Positions 34,834-43,457 are shown, numbered from the stretch's first letter. The stretch is DNA of 64,000 bases from Sphingobacterium spiritivorum (GCF_016725325.1 NZ_CP068083.1:3720001-3784000); one strand, 5' to 3'. Program-made: numbers and translations. Notes: generated from the sequence alone by a model not told the origin.

Positions 34834-35847
34834 TTAAGCGTTTGCAAATAAAAACTCCAGCGTATTGACTCCATCAGCGTAATCATTCAAAGCAGGACAC
34901 TGACTACCACCTAGCCGGAATAAGGGTATATTGATCTGAAGATCAAGTGACGATGTGACACATTGAATCTGCTCAGCATGCTGATTCAGATAATTCTCTG
35001 CATCTGTTATATTGTCATATTCTTCATAGAAAACAACTGCAAGAGGAGAAGCCGTACGTGAGTCCTCCTTCAACAAAACAAATCCGTTGTCATAATGTTT
35101 ATCCCTGTTGATGAGATATAATGATTTGTTGTAATCATAGTTGTTTACATATTTATAATGATGCTGTATAGCTTCAAATGATGCTATTCCTTCAAATAAA
35201 TGTGCTACATCATAATCTTTCGGAATCAATATCTTAGATACGGATCGGCATCCTAATCCGAAATAATCAAAGATATCATGTCCCAGACCTTCCAGCTGCT
35301 CTTTCGTCTCCGATCCCGAAATTACGGCTACTGAGTTTCTGTTTTTGCGGATAATATGTGGTTTTTTACCAAAATAATATTCAAAATAGCGGGAACTGTT
35401 ATCACTTCCTGTAGCGATGACCAGATCGAAGTCTGTAAGCTGGTCTGCAATATGTACAGTTTCGGAGAAACGGGGCTCGATTGCAGTCAGCAGTTGTAAT
35501 ACTGCAGCAGTGAGTCCGGCATCATCGGAAGACACCTTTATCTGAGCTCTGAATCCGGCAATAAGTACACACAGAATGTCATGGAAACCTACTAAAGGTA
35601 TATTCCCGGCCAATACCATACCCACCGTTTTGTCAGAAGTAATATCCGGGTAAGGAGCGAGCCAGTTGTTAAGTTGTTCTGTTGTCAGATTATTTGCCAG
35701 GGCTGTCACCGCATTCTGAACATTTGAGACTGTATACCATGGGTTTCTGGTCTCAGCTCTTGTCATTATCTCTGTAAATTCTGAAGATGGATGCAGGAGC
35801 TGCTTTCCCAGCTCCGCAAATGCATGAATGCGTTGTTCTTTTGTCAA
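34834..35847 (-). CDS. Acyl-CoA reductase (LuxC-like)
   Basis: This 337-residue protein belongs to the aldehyde-dehydrogenase fold family of acyl-CoA reductases (LuxC type), which reduce fatty acyl thioesters to aldehydes with NADPH. It has the AGNIPLVGFHDILCVLIAG nucleotide-binding region, IATGSDNSSRYFEYYFG, and the active-site cysteine in YFGLGCRSVSK (C200). It is shorter than LuxC (about 480 residues) but carries the core motifs. It diverges from a dicluster ferredoxin gene across 161 bp, which suggests a shared redox role. The product and physiological use in Bacteroidota are not established. Confidence 0.78.
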   Translation of the reverse strand: MTKEQRIHAFAELGKQLLHPSSEFTEIMTRAETRNPWYTVSNVQNAVTALANNLTTEQLNNWLAPYPDITSDKTVGMVLAGNIPLVGFHDILCVLIAGFRAQIKVSSDDAGLTAAVLQLLTAIEPRFSETVHIADQLTDFDLVIATGSDNSSRYFEYYFGKKPHIIRKNRNSVAVISGSETKEQLEGLGHDIFDYFGLGCRSVSKILIPKDYDVAHLFEGIASFEAIQHHYKYVNNYDYNKSLYLINRDKHYDNGFVLLKEDSRTASPLAVVFYEEYDNITDAENYLNQHAEQIQCVTSSLDLQINIPLFRLGGSQCPALNDYADGVNTLEFLFANA

Positions 35848-35886
35848 AATCTTTAATTCTTATATGTTAAAAACATCAAATTGTCA

Positions 35887-35966
35887 TATCTTTGTCGCAG
35901 CAAAGGATTCACTTACTGAATATTACTTTAATTCTATACGATTAAAAATCTAATGTATTATCTTTG
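35887..35966 (+). promoter_or_regulatory. Two tandem -7 promoter elements before the ferredoxin gene
   Basis: TATCTTTG occurs at 35887-35894 and again at 35959-35966, both on the plus strand and both exact matches to TAnnTTTG. The second is 43 bp before the ferredoxin ATG. The first overlaps the region where the divergent reductase promoter must lie. Confidence 0.55.
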
Positions 35967-36008
35967 CAATGCAAAAATAGTTTATTTATCATAATTGAGA
36001 GGTTATAA

Positions 36009-36359
36009 ATGGCAATTAAAATTACAGACGAATGTATTAATTGTGGTGCTTGTGAACCGGAGTGCCCGAATAATGCAATATATGATGCAGGAGTAAGCTG
36101 GAAATTTTCGGAAGGAACTTCTTTGGACGGAGTTATCGATTTTGGAGATGGTGTTACATTGGATGCTAACGAAACACAGGATGCCATGTCTAATGAGGTA
36201 TATTATATCGTCTCTGATAAGTGTACAGAATGTGTAGGTTTCCACGATGAGCCACAGTGTGCAGCAGTGTGTCCGGTAGACTGTTGTGTGGATGATGAAG
36301 ACATCAGAGAGACAGAAGAAGAATTACTGGCTAAGAAAGCCTGGCTTCACGGCGAATAA
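36009..36359 (+). CDS. 4Fe-4S dicluster ferredoxin
   Basis: This 116-residue electron carrier has two clusters. The first motif is CINCGACEPECP. The second is CTECVGFHDEPQCAAVCPVDCC, with the eight-residue gap between the second and third cysteines that marks Allochromatium-type 2[4Fe-4S] ferredoxins. About 40 residues separate the two motifs, more than in clostridial ferredoxins, and a helical acidic tail follows. It is monocistronic, divergent from the acyl-CoA reductase, and has its own terminator. Confidence 0.93.
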   Translation: MAIKITDECINCGACEPECPNNAIYDAGVSWKFSEGTSLDGVIDFGDGVTLDANETQDAMSNEVYYIVSDKCTECVGFHDEPQCAAVCPVDCCVDDEDIRETEEELLAKKAWLHGE

Positions 36360-36384
36360 TAAAGATTTTATCTAATTTGTATAT

Positions 36385-36418
36385 AAAAGGCTTGTTTCTA
36401 ACGGAATAAGCCTTTTTT
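36385..36418 (+). terminator. Rho-independent terminator of the ferredoxin gene
   Basis: A 9-bp stem (AAAAGGCTT/AAGCCTTTT) with a 14-nt loop is followed by Ts. Confidence 0.8.
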
Positions 36419-36545
36419 ATTTAGTCCTGTTTTTATCGACTTGCGATAAAACAATGTGCGGTAAAAAGGATAATCCGCGAATAAAATTTGTCGGTACTAC
36501 CATATTTTTTATTTTTGTTCATTAAATAACCTTAATAAATACTGA

Positions 36546-37982
36546 ATGTTTAAATCAAAAATGGGTCTTTTGACCTTTGCAGTTCTTTCAATAGCCACTA
36601 TATTAACAGTTCTTTACGAGTTTAATTGGGTGAGTATTTCTCCTGATGTAATGATGGTAGTTCGGTGGGTTGTTGGGGTTGTTTTAGTTATTAATGCTTT
36701 TCAACGTAAGAATCTCACTTCATGGATTCTTACCTGTATGATTCTCGGGATTTTTGTGGGAATAGATTTTCCTAATTTTGCAATTGCTTTACAGCCTTTG
36801 AGCAAAGGGTTTATCAAATTGGTGAAAACAATTGTAGGTCCTATTCTGTTCGCTACTTTAGTCTACGGTATTGCGGGACACTCTGATTTGAAGCAGGTAG
36901 GTCGTATGGCCTGGAAATCTATGCTTTATTTCTTTTGTGCTACTACCTGTGCTATTTTTATAGGATTGGCCGCCATCAATATTACACATGCAGGTGTAGG
37001 TATAGATATACAGCATATGCCACATGAAGAACTTCCCGTCAAGAAGGAAAATCCGGACCAGAACTCTCTGGATCATTTGCCGGAAAATGTACATGGTGTA
37101 TTTAAGTTTACCGCATTTTTCAGAGACCTGTTTCCGGAAAATATTGTAAAGTCAGTGTATGAAAATCAGGTTTTACAGATTGTTGTTTTCTCGGTGCTGT
37201 TTGGAATAGGTCTGGCACTGGTTGAAGAAAAGAAACGAAAGCCGCTGGTCAATTTTACGGAAAGTCTTTCCGAAGCGATGTTTAAGTTTACCAATATCAT
37301 CATGTATTTTGCTCCTATTGGAGTGGGGGCAGCGATGGCTTATACTGTCGGGCATCTTGGAGTCGATATACTCAAGAATCTGTTTATGTTGCTGGCAACA
37401 CTGTATTTGGCGCTCATATTCTTCCTGCTTTTGGTATTACTTCCAGTGGCATTATATCTCAAAATACCTATTCTTAAGTTTGTTAATGCGATCAAGGAAC
37501 CTGTATCTATTGCGTTTGCGACGACCAGTTCAGATGCTGCATTGCCTAAAGCAATGAGTGCGATGGAGCGTTTTGGGGTTCCCCGCCGTATTGTTTCCTT
37601 TGTCATTCCTACAGGATATAGTTTTAATCTGGATGGTACTTCACTTTACCTGTCCTTGGCAGCTATTTTCGTAGCACAGGCAGCAGGTATGCACCTATCA
37701 TTCGGACAACAGTTGATGATTGCGTTTACCCTGATGATTACTTCCAAAGGAGTAGCAGCAGTACCTCGTGCATCACTGATTATCCTGATTGCTACAGCAG
37801 ATCAGTTTGGTCTTCCGGTATTTGTCATTGCTGCCATATTAGGTATTGATGAGTTGATGGATATGGCGCGTACATCTGTCAATGTGATTGGTAACTGTCT
37901 GGCTACCGTAGTGGTTGCAAAGTGGGAAGGGGAATTTGATGAAGAAGCACCTTATCGTACAGATGATCCGGATGCGCTTTAG
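36546..37982 (+). CDS. Dicarboxylate/amino acid:cation symporter (DAACS family)
   Basis: This 478-residue inner-membrane secondary transporter belongs to the GltP/DctA family and takes up glutamate, aspartate or C4-dicarboxylates with Na+ or H+. Visible signatures are the serine-rich hairpin loop region FATTSSDAALPKAM, the GYSFNLDGTSLYLSLAAIFVAQA segment in TM7, the second hairpin TSKGVAAVPRASLI, and DELMDMARTSVNVIGN in TM8. The N terminus has two extra hydrophobic segments, and there is a periplasmic insert of about 45 residues rich in Glu, Pro and Asn. It is monocistronic. Substrate preference cannot be fixed from sequence. Confidence 0.92.
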   Translation: MFKSKMGLLTFAVLSIATILTVLYEFNWVSISPDVMMVVRWVVGVVLVINAFQRKNLTSWILTCMILGIFVGIDFPNFAIALQPLSKGFIKLVKTIVGPILFATLVYGIAGHSDLKQVGRMAWKSMLYFFCATTCAIFIGLAAINITHAGVGIDIQHMPHEELPVKKENPDQNSLDHLPENVHGVFKFTAFFRDLFPENIVKSVYENQVLQIVVFSVLFGIGLALVEEKKRKPLVNFTESLSEAMFKFTNIIMYFAPIGVGAAMAYTVGHLGVDILKNLFMLLATLYLALIFFLLLVLLPVALYLKIPILKFVNAIKEPVSIAFATTSSDAALPKAMSAMERFGVPRRIVSFVIPTGYSFNLDGTSLYLSLAAIFVAQAAGMHLSFGQQLMIAFTLMITSKGVAAVPRASLIILIATADQFGLPVFVIAAILGIDELMDMARTSVNVIGNCLATVVVAKWEGEFDEEAPYRTDDPDAL

Positions 37983-38005
37983 ACGTCATTCTGATGATAA
38001 TATAG

Positions 38006-38036
38006 AAGGACTCGTACACAACGAGTCCTTTTTTTA
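38006..38036 (+). terminator. Rho-independent terminator of the symporter gene
   Basis: A 10-bp stem (AAGGACTCGT/ACGAGTCCTT) with an ACACA loop and a T-run. Confidence 0.92.
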
Positions 38037-38085
38037 TGGATATATTTTAAATAAATGACCTGTCAGCAATGTAACAAATGCTACA

Positions 38086-38118
38086 CGATAACGTTTTCGG
38101 AAATTATGCAAACGTTTG
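38086..38118 (+). promoter_or_regulatory. Pair of LacI-type palindromes before the GH20-GH29 operon
   Basis: CGATAACGTTTTCG (38086-38099, palindromic except one pair) and CAAACGTTTG (38109-38118, perfect) both centre on ACGT. Their centres are 21 bp apart, about two helical turns. An AACGTT core is typical of LacI-family operators. They lie 80 to 110 bp upstream of the GH20 start. Confidence 0.5.
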
Positions 38119-38196
38119 TGTGAAGCGAACTCAAGGACATAATTGATATATTTAAAGAATGTTAAACCTGATTATAAATTCTAATTGTGAGTACCT

Positions 38197-39804
38197 ATGC
38201 GTAAATATTTGATTCTTAGCTTTCTTTTATGCTTTACATGCATATGTGCTGCACAGGTAAAGAACAGTATACGGATTATACCGCAACCACAATCCGTGGA
38301 GATCGGAGACGGTGTTTTGAAGTTACAGCAGTCTGCACATATCTGGTCGGCAAGTACACAATTTACAGGCGCAGTGCAGTACCTTCAGCTGGAGGTACTG
38401 AAAAATAAATCTGCCACCTGGTTTGCAGGTGAAGATTCCAATAAAGCACTTATTCATTTTGTGTCCGATACGAAAGTATCTGAAGAAGGTTATGTAATCA
38501 GAATTGTTAAGGATAAAGTAGAAATTCGTGCATCTACAGGTAAAGGTGCATTATATGGAGCAGTTAGTTTACTTCAGATGATCCTTACCAATTCTGCAAA
38601 GACAATGGAATTGCCTTATTGTGAAATTAAGGATCAGCCTGCTTATGGCTGGCGTGGATTTATGCTGGATGAGTCCCGGCATTTCTTTGGAAAGCAAAAG
38701 GTTAAATCCTTACTCGATTGGATGGCTTTTTACAAATTGAATAAATTTCACTGGCACCTGACAGATGAACCTGCATGGCGACTGGAAATATTGCGTTACC
38801 CTTTACTTACCCTTGTCGGGGGAGTAGGGTCGTTTACAAATGCTACTGTTGCTGCTCAGTATTATCAACAGTCTGATATAGAAGAGATTGTCCGCTATGC
38901 GGCAGATCGTAATATTGAAGTAATACCGGAGATAGATATGCCAGGCCATGCCACAGCGGCTAACCGTGCTTATCCGCAATATAGCGGAGGTGGTAATGAT
39001 AAACATCCAGATTTTACATTCCATCCTGGTAAGGAGGGTACATACGCATATCTGACGCATATACTCAAAGAAGCAAATGTGCTTTTTCCTGCCCGGATGT
39101 TGCATCTGGGAGGAGATGAGGTCTCTTTTGGTAGTGAAGCCTGGAATAATGATTTGCAAATTAAGGAGTTGAAAACTAAATATCAGCTGACAGATAATAA
39201 ACAGGTAGAAACCTATTTTATGCGCCGTATGGCAGATAGCGTTTATAATATGGGAGCAAAGGTAATAGCATGGGATGAGATGGCTGATGCCGGATTACCC
39301 AAAGATAAGACTATCCTGATGTGGTGGCGACATGACAAGCCGGACCAGTTGAAAACAGTCCTTCAAAACGGATATCCTACCATATTGTGTCCGCGTCTTC
39401 CGCTTTATTTTGATTTTGTACAGGATGAGAATCACCGTTATGGACGTAAATGGGGAAAAGGTTTCAATGCTCTTGCAGATGTATATCATTTTCGTCCGTC
39501 AAAATACGATTCATTGACAGTACGCAAGGATCAGATACTGGGAATACAGGCGAATCTCTGGACGGAAACTGTAACCAATACGAATAGACTGGATTATTTG
39601 ATTTTTCCAAGACTTGCAGCTATGGCTGAAGTAGCGTGGAGTACAGATAAAGTGAAGAATTTTGAACGCTTTTGCGATTACCTTCCCGCTCATCTCCGGC
39701 TGTACAGAGCTGCAGATCTGTATTATTTTGATCCGTTTAATAAGACCAATCCGGAGCCTGTTGTTTACAAAACACAGCGCGCCTATATCGATAACCCTGA
39801 ATAA
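38197..39804 (+). CDS. Glycoside hydrolase family 20 beta-N-acetylhexosaminidase
   Basis: This 535-residue exported enzyme releases terminal GlcNAc or GalNAc by substrate-assisted catalysis. A signal peptide (MRKYLILSFLLCFTCICAAQ) is followed by the GH20b domain (residues about 25-145). The catalytic barrel has YGWRGFMLDESRHFFGK, NKFHWHLTDEPAWR, IEVIPEIDMPGHATAA and the catalytic pair in LHLGGDEVSFG (D307, E308). Length and motifs are complete. It precedes the alpha-fucosidase gene by 2 bp, so the operon likely trims fucosylated, N-acetylhexosamine-containing glycans such as mucin or N-glycan pieces in the periplasm. Confidence 0.95.
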   Translation: MRKYLILSFLLCFTCICAAQVKNSIRIIPQPQSVEIGDGVLKLQQSAHIWSASTQFTGAVQYLQLEVLKNKSATWFAGEDSNKALIHFVSDTKVSEEGYVIRIVKDKVEIRASTGKGALYGAVSLLQMILTNSAKTMELPYCEIKDQPAYGWRGFMLDESRHFFGKQKVKSLLDWMAFYKLNKFHWHLTDEPAWRLEILRYPLLTLVGGVGSFTNATVAAQYYQQSDIEEIVRYAADRNIEVIPEIDMPGHATAANRAYPQYSGGGNDKHPDFTFHPGKEGTYAYLTHILKEANVLFPARMLHLGGDEVSFGSEAWNNDLQIKELKTKYQLTDNKQVETYFMRRMADSVYNMGAKVIAWDEMADAGLPKDKTILMWWRHDKPDQLKTVLQNGYPTILCPRLPLYFDFVQDENHRYGRKWGKGFNALADVYHFRPSKYDSLTVRKDQILGIQANLWTETVTNTNRLDYLIFPRLAAMAEVAWSTDKVKNFERFCDYLPAHLRLYRAADLYYFDPFNKTNPEPVVYKTQRAYIDNPE

Positions 39805-39806
39805 TA

Positions 39807-41315
39807 ATGAATATGAAAAACAAATTATATACGGCCTTACTGGCTGGTGCAGGTTTGCTCAGTACGCTTTCCGCACATGCACAATGGACCGGGCCTAAAC
39901 AAAAGCCAAAAGAAAGAATCGAAGTCAAATACGGACCACTAACACCTGCTCATCGTACAGATGAGGATATGGAGCGTTTTCGTCAGTATGGTCTGGGACA
40001 GTTTATCCATTGGGGGCTATATGCTATTCCCGGAAATGAATGGGAAGGAGTAAGTGCACGAGGTGGCGCTGCTGCATCTGAATGGATACGTACATGGAGC
40101 GGAACTACTGCACCTAAAGATTGGAGAAATACATATGATAATCTTTACAAACAGTTTAATCCGAAAGACTTTGATGCCAGACAATGGGCAAAGCAGGCGA
40201 AAGATATGGGTGCCCGATATGTAATATTCACTACCAAACATCATGACGGATTTGCCTTATGGCCTACAAAATATACGGATTACAACATTACAAAATCACC
40301 TTATAAAAAAGATATTGTAAAGCAGGTAGTGGATGCTTACACCGCAGAGGGTATTGATGTGTATCTGTATTTTTCTATTCTGGAATGGAATAACCCTGAT
40401 TATATGGGTAAAGAACCTAAAACAGAAGAGGAAAAGGCAAAATATACGAAGTTCCTGACCTACACTAAAAATCAATTGCTCGAATTATTGAAAAACTATC
40501 CGCAGATAAAGGGATTCTGGTTTGATGGTACATGGGATCAGTCCTGGATCAAAAGCTATGATTTTACTTATAAACTGGAAAAAGAATTGCGTGAAAAACA
40601 TCCCGGACTTATTATCGGAAGCCGTTTTCGGAATGATGAATTCGGAAAACGTCATTTTGACTCCAACGGAGATATGTTAGGTGATTATGAACAGGGATGG
40701 GAGCGGAAACTGCCTGAAGAATACAGTTGGCTGGAAGGAAGGGACTGGGATTGTGTCATGACCATTCCTCCAAATGGGTGGGGGTATATGAAAGACTGGA
40801 CAGGATTATATACCAAGACTTCAGATGATCTTATTGATATGCTCATGCATTCTGTATCCATGGGCGGTAATTTTGTGCTAAACTTTGGTCCTGACGGCAA
40901 TGGTAAAATGCATCCCGGAGAAGATAAATTAGCGAAAGAACTGGGAGATTGGATGAAAATTAATGCTGAAGCGGTGTATGGTGTCAAATATGCAGGACTT
41001 GCACCATCTAAATATGGATACTTTACACGTAAAAATGACCAGGTATACCTGACTGTGTTTAACAGACCTGTTAATAATATAGTGCGCATAGCGATTGATA
41101 AGAAAGCTACGGAAATACCTGAAAGTGCTTCTTTATTAATTAATGGACAATCTTTAACATTGAAACGCAGTGATATCGGTTTGGATCTGGATAAGAGTAC
41201 GTATTTCGATGTTATTCTGCCTAAAGATTTCCAATCCGAGAAGCCTTTTGTTATTAAGATTGCTACTAAAAAGGGCGATGTAAAAACAGACAAGCTAATG
41301 GATGCGAAAATGTAA
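39807..41315 (+). CDS. Glycoside hydrolase family 29 alpha-L-fucosidase
   Basis: This 502-residue exported enzyme removes alpha-linked L-fucose with retention. After a signal peptide (ending ALA-type at SAHAQ) comes the barrel with FIHWGLYAIPGNEW, AKQAKDMGARYVIFTTKHHDGFALW and the nucleophile in FWFDGTWDQ (D240). The C-terminal beta-sandwich follows (YFTRKNDQVYLTVF). Start at 39807 or at the ATG six bases later are both possible. It is the second gene of the GH20-GH29 operon and is followed by a terminator and then the repeat array. Confidence 0.95.
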   Translation: MNMKNKLYTALLAGAGLLSTLSAHAQWTGPKQKPKERIEVKYGPLTPAHRTDEDMERFRQYGLGQFIHWGLYAIPGNEWEGVSARGGAAASEWIRTWSGTTAPKDWRNTYDNLYKQFNPKDFDARQWAKQAKDMGARYVIFTTKHHDGFALWPTKYTDYNITKSPYKKDIVKQVVDAYTAEGIDVYLYFSILEWNNPDYMGKEPKTEEEKAKYTKFLTYTKNQLLELLKNYPQIKGFWFDGTWDQSWIKSYDFTYKLEKELREKHPGLIIGSRFRNDEFGKRHFDSNGDMLGDYEQGWERKLPEEYSWLEGRDWDCVMTIPPNGWGYMKDWTGLYTKTSDDLIDMLMHSVSMGGNFVLNFGPDGNGKMHPGEDKLAKELGDWMKINAEAVYGVKYAGLAPSKYGYFTRKNDQVYLTVFNRPVNNIVRIAIDKKATEIPESASLLINGQSLTLKRSDIGLDLDKSTYFDVILPKDFQSEKPFVIKIATKKGDVKTDKLMDAKM

Positions 41316-41347
41316 CTGGCCGTTTTACCAGACTCTTGAATAGTGAT

Positions 41348-41382
41348 AGCCAGATTTGAATATGTTCAAATCTGGCTCTTTT
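41348..41382 (+). terminator. Rho-independent terminator of the GH20-GH29 operon
   Basis: A 13-bp perfect stem (AGCCAGATTTGAA/TTCAAATCTGGCT) with a TATG loop and a T-rich tail. Confidence 0.9.
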
Positions 41383-41429
41383 GTTTAAAATTTTCTATGG
41401 AAATAAGACGGTTTCTCTTGCGTGCAGTT

Positions 41430-41885
41430 ATAGCACATTAGGGTCTTACTAGCTTTTTCTGGCGCAAGCATATTGCTTGTGCCTTCTTCAATAATAACAA
41501 ACTGTTTTTATGCGTCAGTTGGTGTCCCCACCAACTGTATAGCACATACGGTCTTATTCGTTTTTTCTGGCGCAAGCATATTGCTTGTGCTTCTGTAGGC
41601 TGCCGGTTAGAACACTGACAAACGCGTTTCGTTGATTCGTTTTTATCTTACAGGCTTCAACCTCTCTGCCCTTAGGGCATCTCTCCTTGAAAAGGAGAGA
41701 AGAGTAGTCCGGTGAAATCTCTATATTATCTCCGTTTCTGGCGCAAGTCATGTTGCTTGTGCCTCTGTAGATTGCCGGTGAGGAAACCGGCAAACGCTTT
41801 CGTTGGTTCGTTTTATCTTATTAAGTTTCAAACCTCTCTGCCCTGCGGGCATCTCTCCTTAGAAAGGAGAGAAGAGTAGTCCGGT
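41430..41885. repeat. Composite array of palindromic intergenic repeats
   Basis: Several modules recur here between convergent genes. Module A is GCGCAAGCA-TAT-TGCTTGTGC at 41461-41483 and 41569-41590, and a variant at 41740-41763. Module B is a double hairpin, GCCC-N3-GGGC plus CTCTCCTT-N3-AAGGAGAG, followed by AGAGTAGTCCGGT, at 41655-41713 and 41827-41885. Module C is a 9-bp hairpin at 41516-41537. A TATAGCACAT lead is repeated near 41430 and 41538. The last two A-to-B blocks form a direct repeat of about 171 bp. Stems are kept while loops vary. No protein is encoded. Confidence 0.85.
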
Positions 41886-41900
41886 CAAACTTGGCAAGTT

Positions 41901-43388
41901 TTATTGTAGAGATATAACAGCGTCATGAAGTATGGATATACTCTCTTCCATTTCTGTTGTAGTAAAATGCCCGAACCCTAATCGGGCGGCTGTAAGTGAT
42001 GCATTTTGGTATAGTAAAGTGCGCGGGATAAAAAGATTGTTTCTGGCACAGGAACGGCTTAATTGCAGTAGATTGATCGGTTGTTTCCAGGTTGCCCATA
42101 CCGCAAGTCCTCCTGAAGGTTTTCTGAAATCCAGATATTCATGCAGCCGTTCTTCCAGAAGAGAGGTGAAATAATCTCTGCGTTCCTGATATATTTTAAG
42201 TGACTTTTTGAGGTAGCGATGAATATCTCCTTCTTCTATCATTTCACCAAGTACCTGCTCCATCATAATATCCCCTTGCCGGTCAATAATGCCCAGATGT
42301 TTTCGCATTTCAGTCATCAGATTTTCCGGAGCAACGATAAAACCTGTCCGGAATCCCGGTGCCAGAGATTTACCAAAAGAACCGATATAGACTACCATGC
42401 CATTAGTATCAGCACTCGCTAAGGGAAGTACCGGAGCTTTATCGTAGTGAAAGTCATAGTCATAATCGTCTTCCAGTATAATAAATCCAAATTGGGAGGC
42501 TAAATGCAGCAATTGGATACGACGCTCTGCACTTAGGGTGACTGTCGTTGGATAGTGGTGGTGCGGCGTGATATATAGCATACGCACCTGTTGTCGTTCA
42601 CATATTTCCCTGACAGCATCCACATCTATACCTTCTTCGTCTATAGGGACAGACATAATATGTGCTCCGGATTTCTGAAAGATCATATTGACCGAAAAAT
42701 AACTCATCTCACCCACTAATACGATTTCTCCAACGGATAACAGGATTTCAGAAGCAATGTACACACTCATTTCTGTGCTGCGAGTGATCAGGATATTATC
42801 TTTTGAAATATGCAGACCACGAGACAGATTGAGGTAATTGGATAAATTCTTTTTGAAGTATTCGCTTCCGTCATGGTTGTAATACCCTAATTTTTTACGG
42901 TTGCTCTTACGTTTCAGGTTGGCACTGTATAAACTGGAAAGATGATCTATCTGTGTTAGCCGTATATCGGGTATGCCGTCATTAAAGACATATTCACAGG
43001 CTGAATGTTCGAACGGGTTATCCAGCAACATCGATTTCCGGAATGAATATCCTGTAGAAGAAGGATATACGGCAAGTTGATTTTGTTGGGCAGACCGGAT
43101 TTTCTGAGGTTTATCATCGGACTTAGCCAGGACAAATGTACCTTGATTAGGACGCATTTCTACCCAGCCTTGTGCATGTAATTCGTCATAAGCTGCTACT
43201 ATGGTGTTCCTGTGTATGTGTAGTAACATGCCTAAAGTCCTTGTGCCGGGTAGTTTAGTTCCCGCTGTCAGAAAACCTCTTTGTATAGCATTTATCAGCT
43301 GATTGCTGATCTGTAAGTATACAGAAGTCTCTAAATTTCGATCAATTTCAATAAAACTTTGGTATGGAACACTAACCGGACTAGCCAT
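41901..43388 (-). CDS. MocR/GabR-type regulator (GntR DNA-binding domain fused to class I aminotransferase-like domain)
   Basis: This 495-residue regulator has an N-terminal winged HTH of the GntR type (residues about 18-90: YLQISNQLINAIQRGFLTAGTKLPGTRTLGMLLHIHRNTIVAAYDEL) and a fold-type I PLP-binding domain with YITPHHHYPTTVTLSAERR, LEDDYDYDFHYD and the PLP lysine in YIGSFGKSLAPGFRTGF. This architecture is that of GabR, PdxR and other MocR proteins, which sense amino compounds as PLP aldimines. It diverges from the biotin operon. Two TGGTAY repeats 34 bp apart span its first codons, so it probably controls itself and that operon. Confidence 0.92.
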   Translation of the reverse strand: MASPVSVPYQSFIEIDRNLETSVYLQISNQLINAIQRGFLTAGTKLPGTRTLGMLLHIHRNTIVAAYDELHAQGWVEMRPNQGTFVLAKSDDKPQKIRSAQQNQLAVYPSSTGYSFRKSMLLDNPFEHSACEYVFNDGIPDIRLTQIDHLSSLYSANLKRKSNRKKLGYYNHDGSEYFKKNLSNYLNLSRGLHISKDNILITRSTEMSVYIASEILLSVGEIVLVGEMSYFSVNMIFQKSGAHIMSVPIDEEGIDVDAVREICERQQVRMLYITPHHHYPTTVTLSAERRIQLLHLASQFGFIILEDDYDYDFHYDKAPVLPLASADTNGMVVYIGSFGKSLAPGFRTGFIVAPENLMTEMRKHLGIIDRQGDIMMEQVLGEMIEEGDIHRYLKKSLKIYQERRDYFTSLLEERLHEYLDFRKPSGGLAVWATWKQPINLLQLSRSCARNNLFIPRTLLYQNASLTAARLGFGHFTTTEMEESISILHDAVISLQ

Positions 43389-43405
43389 AATATAAAAACT
43401 GGTAC
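43360..43405. promoter_or_regulatory. GabR-like direct repeats between the MocR gene and the biotin operon
   Basis: TGGTAT at 43360-43365 and TGGTAC at 43400-43405 are direct repeats with exactly 34 bp between them. Their complements are ATACCA and GTACCA. B. subtilis GabR is known to bind two ATACCA direct repeats separated by 34 bp. The first copy lies inside the first codons of the regulator gene, and the second about 24 bp before the biotin operon -7 element. Confidence 0.6.
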
Positions 43406-43428
43406 ATATTTAATGTCCGGCAAGATAC

Positions 43429-43436
43429 TACATTTG
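43429..43436 (+). promoter_or_regulatory. Promoter -7 element of the biotin operon
   Basis: TACATTTG matches TAnnTTTG exactly. The ATG at 43458 follows 21 bp later, which leaves a short 5' leader and supports that start over the longer frame beginning at 43359. Confidence 0.65.
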
Positions 43437-43457
43437 ACCCAAATTAAAGAGATCGAT

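Noticed and set aside
41430-41885. CRISPR array
   Set aside because: Repeats are of several kinds, with the segments between them also repeated. Unit length is far above CRISPR size and no cas gene is present.
43359-43457. Longer N terminus of the ferritin-like protein
   Set aside because: It would overlap the divergent regulator gene and cover the TACATTTG promoter element.
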